Below, one piece after another: positions 1 to 5,750 of a stretch of DNA of 7,869 nt; the first letter of the stretch is position 1, and each line of letters starts with the position of its first letter. Origin of the DNA: Mesorhizobium sp. (lineage in GTDB: Bacteria; Pseudomonadota; Alphaproteobacteria; Rhizobiales; Rhizobiaceae); assembly GCA_030698645.1 (NCBI GenBank), contig JAUYMV010000717.1:1-7869 (forward strand). Direction: 5' to 3'. The position numbers and the translations under genes are program-made. Under the pieces are notes generated by a model. It saw only the letters and a program-made list of their open reading frames with translations, did no database searches and was not told the DNA's origin.

Positions 1-55
1 TCTTGCCCTTGCCTTCATCGCCCCACTGCGAGCCGACGACCACCACATTGGCCAT
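1..55 (-). CDS. purA: Adenylosuccinate synthetase, N-terminal fragment
   Basis: Only the first 18 codons are present; the gene continues past the left edge. They read MANVVVVGSQWGDEGKGK, which contains the GxxxGDEGKGK P-loop typical of the PurA N-terminus. PurA joins IMP and aspartate using GTP to form adenylosuccinate, the first committed step from IMP to AMP, in the cytoplasm. The ATG at 55-53 is preceded by an AGGA Shine-Dalgarno (complement of 64-67) eight bases upstream, which supports this start. The motif is so conserved that the identification is firm despite the short length. The gene is divergent from the EamA transporter, with about 208 bases between the two starts. Confidence 0.93.
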   Translation of the reverse strand, partial: MANVVVVGSQWGDEGKGK

Positions 56-102
56 GAACACTGTCCTTTTCGATACGGCCGCGGCCGCGGATGCAAGATT
101 CC

Positions 103-123
103 CCGGGCCTCTATAGCGCCCGG
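103..123 (-). promoter_or_regulatory. Candidate purA promoter -10 within an inverted repeat
   Basis: On the minus strand a TATAGA hexamer (complement of 110-115) lies about 55 bases upstream of the purA start. It is flanked by the inverted repeat CCGGGC (103-108) and GCCCGG (118-123). No good -35 hexamer is visible at the expected distance. A 12-base self-complementary CCGCGGCCGCGG (79-90) lies in the presumed purA leader. The rest of the 56-263 divergent intergenic region is GC-rich; I see no convincing promoter for the rightward transporter gene and no RNA gene. The call rests on one hexamer and the repeat. Confidence 0.25.
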
Positions 124-263
124 AACCGCGCTGCGCGACCATTCTTTGCCGGCGCCGGCCGTTGCAGGCCCAAATGTCCCGGCCAGACTGCCCGTTTACA
201 ACCGCGTGCCATTCGGCATACCCGAAGCGTCCGGCCGACACTCCTCCCCGAAATCGAGAGCGC

Positions 264-1166
264 ATGAACCGCAACGCCTACATCCTGCTGCTCCTGACGA
301 CCCTGTTCTGGGGCGGCAACGCGATCGCCGGCAAACTCGCCGTCGGCCATATTTCGCCGTTGTTGCTGACGAGCGCGCGCTGGGCCTTCGCCGTGGCGAT
401 ACTCGGCGCGTTCGGCTGGCCGCAGCTGCGGCGCGACTGGAGCGTGGTTCGGCGGAACCTGCCCTTGCTGATCCTTCTCGGCGCGCTCGGCTTCACCGCC
501 TTCAACATCGCGCTCTACAGTGCGCTGAACTACACCTCGGCGATCAACGTCTCGATCGAGCAGGCCGGCATGCCGATGGTCATTTTCCTCGCCAACTTCC
601 TCATCTTCCGCCTGCGCGTGACCTGGATGCAGATTGCCGGCTTCGTCCTCTCGATCGCCGGCATCGCCATCGTCGCCAGCCATGGCGACCCGCGCCGGCT
701 GCTGGCGCTCGACCTGAACTTCGGCGACGCATTGATGCTGGTCGCGATCCTCGTCTACAGCGCCTACACGGTGTCGCTGCGCGTCAAGCCCGACATCCAC
801 TGGCAGAGCCTGATGATCGTCATGTGCGCCGCCGCCCTCGTCACCTCGATCCCGTTCACCATCGCCGAATTCCACTACGGTGCCGGAATTTGGCCCGACG
901 CGCGCGGCTGGGCCATCGTCGCCTATACGGTTCTGTTCCCGTCGATCCTGGCGCAGGTCTTCTACATCCGCGGCGTCGAGATGATCGGCGCCAACCGGGC
1001 CGGCCTGTTCATCAACCTGGTGCCGATCTTCGGTACGCTGCTGTCGATCATCATCCTCGGCGAAGCCTTCGAGGCCTACCATGCCGTGGCGATCGTGCTG
1101 GTGATGGGGGGAATCGCGCTGGCGGAGGCGAGCGGGCGGCGGATGGCCAGATCGCCGGCCGATTGA
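264..1166 (+). CDS. EamA/DMT-superfamily inner-membrane transporter
   Basis: A 300-residue, very hydrophobic protein with the two-repeat layout of the drug/metabolite transporter (RhaT/EamA, 10-TM) family. Repeat 1 covers roughly residues 5-138 and repeat 2 roughly 152-287. The family-typical FWGGN motif is at residues 15-19, and an E-AGMPM segment (about 100-105) comes before TM4. Repeat 2 has the matching late motif NLVPIFGTLLSIIILGE (251-267). The ATG at 264 was chosen because the protein then starts directly with TM1, as family members do. An in-frame upstream start at 162 would add 34 polar residues without family character. A weak GAGAG (256-260) lies close to the ATG. Substrate cannot be told from sequence; relatives export amino acids or other small metabolites. 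The TGA stop overlaps the -35 box of the next gene pair, and no terminator is seen in between. Confidence 0.9.
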   Translation: MNRNAYILLLLTTLFWGGNAIAGKLAVGHISPLLLTSARWAFAVAILGAFGWPQLRRDWSVVRRNLPLLILLGALGFTAFNIALYSALNYTSAINVSIEQAGMPMVIFLANFLIFRLRVTWMQIAGFVLSIAGIAIVASHGDPRRLLALDLNFGDALMLVAILVYSAYTVSLRVKPDIHWQSLMIVMCAAALVTSIPFTIAEFHYGAGIWPDARGWAIVAYTVLFPSILAQVFYIRGVEMIGANRAGLFINLVPIFGTLLSIIILGEAFEAYHAVAIVLVMGGIALAEASGRRMARSPAD

Positions 1167-1191
1167 CAACACCCTATTGTCACCTTACGAT
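1163..1191 (+). promoter_or_regulatory. Strong sigma-70-type promoter of higBA
   Basis: A perfect -35 hexamer TTGACA (1163-1168) and a near-consensus -10 TACGAT (1186-1191) are separated by exactly 17 bases. The -35 overlaps the TGA stop (1164-1166) of the transporter gene. Initiation about seven bases beyond the -10 would fall at 1197-1199, which is the higB ATG itself, so the transcript would be leaderless or nearly so. This is the best promoter match in the window. Confidence 0.7.
1164..1182. promoter_or_regulatory. Inverted repeat, candidate HigA operator
   Basis: TGACAA (1164-1169) and TTGTCA (1177-1182) form a perfect 6-bp inverted repeat with a 7-base spacer. It covers the -35 box and most of the spacer of the higBA promoter. 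HigA antitoxins of the XRE type bind such palindromes in their own promoters and repress, so a HigA operator is the natural reading. This is inferred from position; I know of no consensus that would fix it. Confidence 0.5.
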
Positions 1192-1196
1192 CCGTC

Positions 1197-1475
1197 ATGA
1201 TCCGCAGCTTTCGTAGCAAGCAGCTTCGAAACTTGTTCGAGGACGATGATCGCCGAAAGCTTCCGGTTGGCGACGTCGAGAAAATTCGCCGCATCCTCGC
1301 GCTTCTCGATGCCGTCACGCAAGTGGAGGACCTGGACCGTCCCGGTTTCGCGCTTCACCGCCTCAAGGGCGACTTGAAGGGGTATTGGGCGGTGACGGTT
1401 CGCGCCAACTGGCGAATCGTTTTCCGTTTTCAGGGTGGCGACTTTTTCGATGTCGACTATTTGGACTATCACTGA
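1197..1475 (+). CDS. higB: HigB-family mRNA-interferase toxin (RelE/ParE superfamily)
   Basis: A 92-residue protein with the HigB pattern: an N-terminal IRSFR start, a central helix pair, then a C-terminal beta sheet GYWAVTVRANWRIVFRF ending in DYH. HigB is a ribosome-dependent endoribonuclease that cuts mRNA in the A site and is neutralised by HigA. Residues corresponding to those reported for the Proteus vulgaris HigB active site occur at the same numbers here: His54, Lys57, Arg73, Asp90, Tyr91 and His92, so the toxin looks intact. The ATG at 1197 is kept because family members begin this way. There is no Shine-Dalgarno before it, and the promoter places the transcript start at or next to the ATG. 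The antitoxin gene follows after 9 bases, the toxin-first order usual for higBA. Confidence 0.92.
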   Translation: MIRSFRSKQLRNLFEDDDRRKLPVGDVEKIRRILALLDAVTQVEDLDRPGFALHRLKGDLKGYWAVTVRANWRIVFRFQGGDFFDVDYLDYH

Positions 1476-1484
1476 GGCTGAGCC

Positions 1485-1772
1485 ATGGTCATGAAAAACC
1501 CTCCCCATCCCGGCGAACATATCCGCTTCGACTGTCTTGAGCCGCTTGGCCTGAGCGTCACGCTCGCCGCATCGAAACTCGGCGTGAGCCGCCAGACACT
1601 CAACAATATTCTGAATGGCAAGACCGGCATTTCCCCGGAGATGGCGATCCGCCTGTCAAAAGGCTTCGGCGGCAGCGCCGAGAGCTGGCTTCGCCTGCAG
1701 ATGAACTACGATCTCGCCGCGGCGTTGCGAGGCGCGGATGCTATCCGAGTGATGCCTCTGTCGGCGGCCTGA
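1485..1772 (+). CDS. higA: HigA-family antitoxin, XRE helix-turn-helix
   Basis: A 95-residue protein with the HigA hallmarks: a PPHPGE motif near the N-terminus (residues 6-11), an XRE-type helix-turn-helix about residues 24-60 ([20 protein letters not shown]), and the C-terminal [17 protein letters not shown] segment (62-78). It should bind and block HigB and repress the shared promoter. The start at 1485 is preferred over the ATG at 1491 because GAGG (1474-1477), overlapping the higB stop, is seven bases from it. Unlike the toxin, the antitoxin therefore has a normal ribosome site, which would favour antitoxin excess. Full family length, no damage seen. Confidence 0.92.
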   Translation: MVMKNPPHPGEHIRFDCLEPLGLSVTLAASKLGVSRQTLNNILNGKTGISPEMAIRLSKGFGGSAESWLRLQMNYDLAAALRGADAIRVMPLSAA

Positions 1773-1784
1773 TGCGCAAGGCGC

Positions 1785-1804
1785 GGCTGAGCGAACCGTC
1801 AGCC
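1785..1804. terminator. Hairpin between convergent toxin-antitoxin operons
   Basis: GGCTGA (1785-1790) and TCAGCC (1799-1804) form a perfect 6-bp stem with an 8-base loop. It lies in the 50-base gap between the stop of higA (+) and the stop of hicA (-). The symmetric place suggests a shared 3'-end structure. No T-run follows on either strand, so it is not a classical intrinsic terminator. It may only stabilise 3' ends or act with Rho. Confidence 0.35.
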
Positions 1805-1822
1805 TCCCGTGCCGTGCGAAGC

Positions 1823-2017
1823 TTAGAACGCCTTTGGCAGCCCGGCCTTTTTCAGCGTATCGTTGGCCGTATGTCGCGACTTCATGTTTCCGTCCACGGT
1901 CACCTTCTTGCCCGTGGACGGGTTGTGCCAGATTTCGTGGTCGCCCTTGCCCTGACGAAAAAACACCCAGCCAGCCTCCGAAAGCGCCTTAAGCGTCGTT
2001 TTGGTGAATTTGTTCAT
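1823..2017 (-). CDS. hicA: HicA-family toxin (mRNA interferase)
   Basis: A 64-residue protein of the HicA (YcfA) family. These small double-stranded-RNA-binding-like proteins act as mRNA interferases and are blocked by a HicB-type partner. Seen here: an N-terminal helix (TKTTLKALSEAGW), then RQGKGDHEIWHNP with the conserved catalytic histidine at residue 27 (family pattern G-S/D-H), a strand KKVTVDGN, and the closing helix ANDTLKKAGLPKAF that matches the usual TLxxILKQAGL end. The ATG at 2017 is the only possible start, since an in-frame stop lies about 21 bases upstream. No good Shine-Dalgarno is visible. It lies 53 bases downstream of its antitoxin gene on the same strand. Confidence 0.87.
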   Translation of the reverse strand: MNKFTKTTLKALSEAGWVFFRQGKGDHEIWHNPSTGKKVTVDGNMKSRHTANDTLKKAGLPKAF

Positions 2018-2070
2018 CGGCGTCGAGTCAGCCTGCGGTCAAACCAACGAAACTGACGCTGAGTGACGAA

Positions 2071-2286
2071 CTACTCGGCGGCAACAACCTGATACGAATG
2101 TGTAATTAGCTCGACCTCGTAGGGTCCTGCATGTTCGTCCGCGAGCAGATCAGGCAGCACCAAGGCAATTCGCTCTTGCAGCTTTTCGATCGTACTTGCC
2201 TCGGTCACCAAGCCGACATCGCCAACCGCCGAAGCCACCCAGACGCCGGCTTCTTCGTCCCAATAGGCTTCGACAACGATCTTCAT
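2071..2286 (-). CDS. DUF1902 / HicB-like short antitoxin
   Basis: A 71-residue protein matching the DUF1902 pattern: an opening strand, WDEEAGVWVA (residues 9-18), GLVTEA (25-30), a helix with an ALVLPDLL-like segment, and a C-terminal strand VELITHSYQVV. DUF1902 proteins are half-size relatives of the HicB fold and are commonly paired with HicA, so it is the probable partner of the downstream hicA. It has no C-terminal helix-turn-helix or ribbon-helix-helix domain, unlike standard HicB. How it would regulate its own operon is unclear. The start at 2286 is well supported by GGAG (complement of 2293-2296) six bases upstream. Antitoxin-first order is opposite to classical E. coli hicAB. Confidence 0.83.
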   Translation of the reverse strand: MKIVVEAYWDEEAGVWVASAVGDVGLVTEASTIEKLQERIALVLPDLLADEHAGPYEVELITHSYQVVAAE

Positions 2287-2306
2287 GGTTCGCTCCGTCA
2301 GTAGCG

Positions 2307-2335
2307 ATTCTAGCGCAAATCCTTGAGAAGGAGAA
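2307..2335 (-). promoter_or_regulatory. Candidate promoter of the hicB-like/hicA pair
   Basis: On the minus strand a TAGAAT -10 (complement of 2307-2312) is preceded 17 bases upstream by TTCTCC (complement of 2330-2335), a weak -35 that keeps only three consensus bases. Transcription would start near 2300, giving a leader of about 14 bases carrying the GGAG site. A direct repeat TAGCG-ATTC-TAGCG (2302-2315) spans the -10 and could be a regulator site. The -35 area is the T-rich tail of the serA terminator. Confidence 0.4.
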
Positions 2336-2353
2336 GACGCGGCCGAAGCCGCG
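2325..2353 (-). terminator. serA operon terminator with UUCG tetraloop
   Basis: Read on the minus strand, CGCGGC-TTCG-GCCGCG (complement of 2338-2353) forms a perfect 6-bp GC stem closed by the very stable C(UUCG)G tetraloop. It is followed by a pyrimidine-rich stretch with eight T or C residues out of nine (TCTTCTCCTTCTC across 2337-2325). It starts about 25 bases after the serA stop. The tail is less pure in U than a textbook case, but position and stem make it the likely end of the serC-serA transcript. Confidence 0.6.
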
Positions 2354-2378
2354 CCCCCGTTCGCAATTGGCTACCCGC

Positions 2379-3968
2379 TCACACGTCGAACGTCAGCGGC
2401 TTGGCCGAATCGATCTTCGGATTGGCGCGAAGTTCCGCCAGCACGCTCTCCGGGAACGGCTTGTCGAGATAGAGCAGCGCAATGGCGTCGCCACCCGGCC
2501 GGTTGCGGCCGAGCTGGAAGTTGGCGATGTTGACGCCGTTCTCGCCGCAGATGGTGCCGAGCAGGCCGATGATGCCGGGCGCGTCCGCGTTGGTCGTATA
2601 GAGCATGTGCTGGCCGACTTCGGCGTCGAGATTGATGCCCTTGATCTGGATGAAGCGCGGCTTGTGGTCCGAAAAGCAGGTGCCGGCGATCGAGCGCGTC
2701 TGCTTCTCGGTCTTGACCGTCAGCTTGATGTAGCCGTCGAAGACGCCCGACTTGTCGCGCCGCACCTCCGACAGGATGACACCGCGCTCCTTCGCCATGA
2801 TCGGCGCCGACACCATGTTGACGTCGGCCACCTGCGGCCGGATCAGGCCGGCCAGCGTCGCCGAGATCAGCGCGCGCGTGTTCATCGTCGCCGTGATGCC
2901 GTCGAACAGGATCTCGACCTCCTTGATCGGATCCTCGGTTACCTGGCCGACGAAGGCGCCGAGCACTTCGGCGAGCTTGATGAACGGCTTCAGGACAGGC
3001 GCTTCCTCCGCCGTGATCGACGGCATGTTGATGGCGTTGGAAACCGCGCCCTTGACCAGATAGTCGGCCATCTGCTCGGCGATCTGCAGCGCCACGTTCT
3101 CCTGCGCCTCGGTGGTCGAGGCGCCGAGATGCGGCGTGGTGACGACGTTTTCCATGCCGAACAGAGCATTTTCCGTCGCCGGCTCGACCTCGAACACGTC
3201 GATGCCGGCGCCTGCCACCTTGCCGCTCTTCAGCGCTTCGATCAGATCGGCTTCCACGATCAGCCCACCGCGCGCGCAATTGATGATGCGCACGCCGTTC
3301 TTCATCTTGGCGATCGACTCCGCGTTGATGATGCCGCGCGTCTTGTCGGTCATCGGCGTGTGCAGCGTGATGAAGTCCGCGCGCGCAAGCAGCTCGTCCA
3401 ATTCCACCTTCTGAATTCCGAGCTGCACCGCGCGGTCTTCCGAGAGGAACGGGTCGAACGCCACGACATGCATTTTGAGACCGACGCCGCGCGAGGCGAC
3501 GATCGAGCCGATATTGCCGCAGCCGATGACGCCGAGCGTCTTGCCGGTGATCTCGACGCCCATGAAGCGGTTCTTCTCCCACTTGCCGGCATGCGTCGAG
3601 GCGTTGGCTTCGGGCAGCTGGCGCGCCAGTGCGAACATCATCGCGATGGCGTGTTCGGCCGTGGTGATCGAATTGCCGAAGGGCGTGTTCATCACGATGA
3701 TGCCCTTGCGGCTCGCCGCCGGGATGTCGACATTGTCGACGCCGATGCCGGCGCGGCCGATGACCTTGAGATTGGTCGCCGCGTTGATCAGCTTCTCGGT
3801 GACCTTGGTCGCCGAGCGGATGGCGAGGCCGTCATACTGGCCGATCACTTCGAGCAGCTTGTCCTTGTCCTTGCCGAGATCGGGCAGGTAGTCGACCTCG
3901 ACGCCGCGATCCTTGAATATCTGCACGGCGGTGGGGGAGAGCTTGTCTGAAACGAGAACGCGGGGCAT
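2379..3968 (-). CDS. serA: D-3-phosphoglycerate dehydrogenase, long ACT-type
   Basis: A 529-residue enzyme catalysing the first step of serine synthesis: NAD-dependent oxidation of 3-phosphoglycerate to 3-phosphohydroxypyruvate, in the cytoplasm. The substrate domain is split around residues 1-100 and 285-315. The Rossmann domain (about 101-284) carries GCGNIG (149-154) and the catalytic residues Arg233 (NCARGG), Glu262 (EVEP) and His280 (TPHLGA). An intervening allosteric-substrate-binding region follows at about 320-450. The C-terminal ACT domain (453-529) contains NADAPGIIGLLGTICGENGVNIA. This domain set is the long form, as in mycobacteria, where serine can bind the ACT domain for feedback inhibition; whether that holds here is inference. 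AAGGA (complement of 3976-3980), overlapping the stop of the preceding ORF, sits seven bases before the ATG and supports the start. Last gene of the serC operon. Confidence 0.97.
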   Translation of the reverse strand: MPRVLVSDKLSPTAVQIFKDRGVEVDYLPDLGKDKDKLLEVIGQYDGLAIRSATKVTEKLINAATNLKVIGRAGIGVDNVDIPAASRKGIIVMNTPFGNSITTAEHAIAMMFALARQLPEANASTHAGKWEKNRFMGVEITGKTLGVIGCGNIGSIVASRGVGLKMHVVAFDPFLSEDRAVQLGIQKVELDELLARADFITLHTPMTDKTRGIINAESIAKMKNGVRIINCARGGLIVEADLIEALKSGKVAGAGIDVFEVEPATENALFGMENVVTTPHLGASTTEAQENVALQIAEQMADYLVKGAVSNAINMPSITAEEAPVLKPFIKLAEVLGAFVGQVTEDPIKEVEILFDGITATMNTRALISATLAGLIRPQVADVNMVSAPIMAKERGVILSEVRRDKSGVFDGYIKLTVKTEKQTRSIAGTCFSDHKPRFIQIKGINLDAEVGQHMLYTTNADAPGIIGLLGTICGENGVNIANFQLGRNRPGGDAIALLYLDKPFPESVLAELRANPKIDSAKPLTFDV

Positions 3969-3979
3969 GGCGGGATCCT

Positions 3980-4489
3980 TCAGGAAGTCATTGCAAGATC
4001 GACGGCAAACCAGGGCGAATCCGCCTCTCGTTCCGTCGTTGGCTGATTGGTCCAGGCGTAGGTCGTCTGGATTTCGATTCTCGTTTTGCTGAGGGCCTTG
4101 TATCTCGCCATCAGCGGGCTATTGCCGGTCTTGTCGATTTCGACATCGAGAACGACGAGATCGAACCGCTGGCACAGCCACTCCGGATCCCGCATGGCGA
4201 CGACCGCTACACTATCGCCGAGGTGCTCCAGCTCGAACGCATCGAGTGACTCGCCCGATGCATAGTGGGCTATCCAGCCGTCTCGTGCGTGGAACCGGAG
4301 ACTGACGGTAAACACATCGCCGATGCCGCAATCAAATGTGGCGGAATGGAGTAGGCAGCCGTCGACCGCCATTCCGTCCGGCAGAACTGGACGCGCGGGA
4401 GAAGCCGCATCGTCCGCGCGAACAGCCGATGCTGCCTGGATTTCGAGGATGATATCCCCGAACGGCGCACTTAACCGGAACACGGACAC
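3980..4489 (-). CDS. Unrecognised 169-aa protein between serC and serA
   Basis: I do not recognise this protein. It begins VFRLSAPFGDIILEIQAA and continues as a mixed alpha/beta, acidic, soluble-looking sequence without signal peptide, membrane segment, obvious cofactor motif or metal ligand cluster. Aromatic residues cluster near the end (TTYAWTNQ, SPWFAVDL). The start is uncertain. I chose GTG at 4489, four bases after the serC TAG, which suggests termination-reinitiation. GTG at 4483 is equally possible, and the frame stays open upstream to a TTG at 4531 inside serC, giving only an Arg-rich stretch that looks like serC overlap. No start has a good Shine-Dalgarno. Its TGA overlaps the serA ribosome site, so translation is probably coupled to serA. 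Sampled lines count 53-58% GC, against 65-80% in serC and serA lines, hinting at later insertion into the operon. Confidence 0.6.
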   Translation of the reverse strand: MSVFRLSAPFGDIILEIQAASAVRADDAASPARPVLPDGMAVDGCLLHSATFDCGIGDVFTVSLRFHARDGWIAHYASGESLDAFELEHLGDSVAVVAMRDPEWLCQRFDLVVLDVEIDKTGNSPLMARYKALSKTRIEIQTTYAWTNQPTTEREADSPWFAVDLAMTS

Positions 4490-4493
4490 GGGT

Positions 4494-5666
4494 CTAGGCC
4501 GCGGCCTTGAGTGCTGCCTTCTGCTGGACAAACGCCCAGTCGAGCCAGGGCATCAGCGCCTCGAGGTCGGCGGTCTCCACCGTGGCGCCCGCCCAGATGC
4601 GCAGGCCGGGGGGGGCGTCGCGATAGGCGCCGATGTCATAGGCGACGCCCTCCTTGTCGAGGAGCGCAACCATGCCCTTGGCGAAGGCCTCCTGCGCCTT
4701 GGCGTCGAGGCTTGCGATGTCGGGATCGGTGAAGGCGAGGCAGACCGACGTGTTCGACCGCGTCTCGGGCTCGACCGCCAGATGGCCAAGCCAGGGCGAG
4801 GCCTGCACGAAGCGGTCGAGCGCCGCCGCGGTGGCGTCGGCGCGGGCGACCAGCGCATCGAGGCCCCCGATCGACTTCGCCCAGTTAAGCGCATCGAGAT
4901 AGTCCTCGACGCAGAGCATCGACGGCGTGTTGATGGTCTCGCCCTTGAAGATGCCCTCGATCAGCTTGCCGCCCGAAGTCAGGCGGAAGATCTTTGGCAG
5001 CGGCCAGGCCGGCTTGTAGCTCTCCAGCCGCTCGACCGCGCGGGGTGACAGGATCAGCATCCCGTGCGCGCCCTCCCCGCCCAGCACCTTCTGCCAGGAG
5101 AAGGTCACGACATCGAGCTTGGCGAAGTCGAGGCGCTGCGCGAAGGCCGCCGATGTCGCATCGCAGATGGTGAGGCCGCCGCGCGCGTCCGGGATGAAGT
5201 CGGCGTTGGGCACGCGCACGCCCGACGTCGTGCCGTTCCAGGTGAACACCACGTCGCGGTCGAAATCGATCTGCGACAAGTCGGGCAGTTCGCCGTAGCC
5301 GGCCTCGATGGTGCGCGCATCAGTGAGCTTCAGCTGCTTTACCGCGTCGGTGACCCAGCCGGAACCGAAGGATTCCCACGCCACCATGTCGACGCCGCGC
5401 GCGCCGAGCAGCGACCACATCGCCATCTCGACGGCGCCCGTGTCGGACGCCGGCACGATGCCGATTCGATAATCAGCGGGAACCTGAAGGACCTCGCGGG
5501 TGAGTTCGATCGCCTGTTCGAGGCGGGTCTTGCCGATCCTGGCGCGGTGCGAGCGGCCGAGCGAGTCGGTGCGGAGCGCCGCGAGCGACCAGCCGGGACG
5601 CTTGGCGCAGGGACCTGAGGAAAAATTGGGATTTGCCGGGCGCACTGCCGGCTTGTCGTTCGTCAT
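4494..5666 (-). CDS. serC: Phosphoserine aminotransferase, alphaproteobacterial/Methanosarcina type
   Basis: A 390-residue PLP-dependent class V aminotransferase. It converts 3-phosphohydroxypyruvate and glutamate to phosphoserine and 2-oxoglutarate, the second serine step, directly after SerA. Motifs seen: [13 protein letters not shown] (14-26), the opening typical of the subfamily known as SerC, Methanosarcina type; GRSHR (37-41); the PLP phosphate and ring segment around GSGWVTD (101-107); [13 protein letters not shown] (142-154); CDATSAAF with Asp169; and [14 protein letters not shown] with the Schiff-base lysine at 193. Length is normal for the family. The frame is open upstream to 5972, but ATG 5666 is clearly the start: AAGGA (complement of 5674-5678) is seven bases before it, and the upstream extension belongs to the neighbouring glycosyltransferase gene in another frame. 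First gene of the operon; its leader carries a structured element. Confidence 0.97.
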   Translation of the reverse strand: MTNDKPAVRPANPNFSSGPCAKRPGWSLAALRTDSLGRSHRARIGKTRLEQAIELTREVLQVPADYRIGIVPASDTGAVEMAMWSLLGARGVDMVAWESFGSGWVTDAVKQLKLTDARTIEAGYGELPDLSQIDFDRDVVFTWNGTTSGVRVPNADFIPDARGGLTICDATSAAFAQRLDFAKLDVVTFSWQKVLGGEGAHGMLILSPRAVERLESYKPAWPLPKIFRLTSGGKLIEGIFKGETINTPSMLCVEDYLDALNWAKSIGGLDALVARADATAAALDRFVQASPWLGHLAVEPETRSNTSVCLAFTDPDIASLDAKAQEAFAKGMVALLDKEGVAYDIGAYRDAPPGLRIWAGATVETADLEALMPWLDWAFVQQKAALKAAA

Positions 5667-5670
5667 CGTT

Positions 5671-5715
5671 CTATCCTTCCAGATAGTGGCCCCTCGTTGG
5701 GGAGGGGTGGCCCAC
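5671..5715 (-). ncRNA. serC leader element (structured 5' UTR, probable serC RNA motif)
   Basis: The predicted leader of about 48 bases can fold almost completely. Minus-strand CCCCT (5707-5703) pairs with AGGGG (5694-5690). The flanking GTGG (5715-5712) and CCAC (5689-5686) extend this stem across a 4-base bulge. A second hairpin, CTATC (5686-5682) with GATAG (5675-5671), holds the AAGGA Shine-Dalgarno partly in its 6-base loop and partly in its stem. A direct repeat GGGCCAC (5713-5707 and 5692-5686) is also present. Corbino et al. (2005) described a 'serC' element upstream of serC-serA operons in alphaproteobacteria whose last stem overlaps the ribosome site. Gene, clade and architecture agree. 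Identity to that family was not computed; the ligand or regulator is unknown to me. Confidence 0.6.
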
Positions 5716-5720
5716 GGACG

Positions 5721-5750
5721 GCGATATTTCCTCGCGCCTTCGCCGTCAAG
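5721..5750 (-). promoter_or_regulatory. Candidate promoter of the serC operon
   Basis: On the minus strand CTTGAC (complement of 5745-5750) matches the well-conserved alphaproteobacterial -35. Counting from TTGACG, a 17-base spacer leads to TATCGC (complement of 5721-5726), a weak -10. The predicted start near 5714-5715 falls exactly at the first base of the foldable leader, which supports the pair. The promoter lies in the 128-base gap between the glycosyltransferase stop and serC, so serC need not depend on upstream transcription. Confidence 0.45.

Noticed and set aside
162..263. Upstream ATG extension of the EamA protein
   Set aside because: The 34 extra residues are polar and unlike the family, whose members begin directly with TM1, as from the ATG at 264.
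111..1172. A 353-codon minus-strand open frame opposite the EamA transporter
   Set aside because: The charged, histidine- and glutamine-rich translation is what the complement of hydrophobic membrane codons gives. The plus strand holds a clear family member.
1185..1520. A 111-codon minus-strand frame antisense to higB/higA
   Set aside because: Both plus-strand proteins match their families over full length, and the antisense product has no recognisable features.
1772..2056. A 94-codon plus-strand open frame downstream of higA
   Set aside because: Arg-rich translation antisense to hicA, whose minus-strand product matches a known family.
2196..3950. A 584-codon open frame on the plus strand opposite serA
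   Set aside because: It is rich in Arg, Asp, His and Gln with no domain, and mirrors the codon pattern of serA on the other strand. This is a typical antisense shadow in GC-rich DNA.
4490..4531. TTG start at 4531 for the ORF between serC and serA
   Set aside because: It adds an Arg/Pro-rich stretch entirely within serC codons, with no ribosome site. GTG just after the serC stop is more economical.
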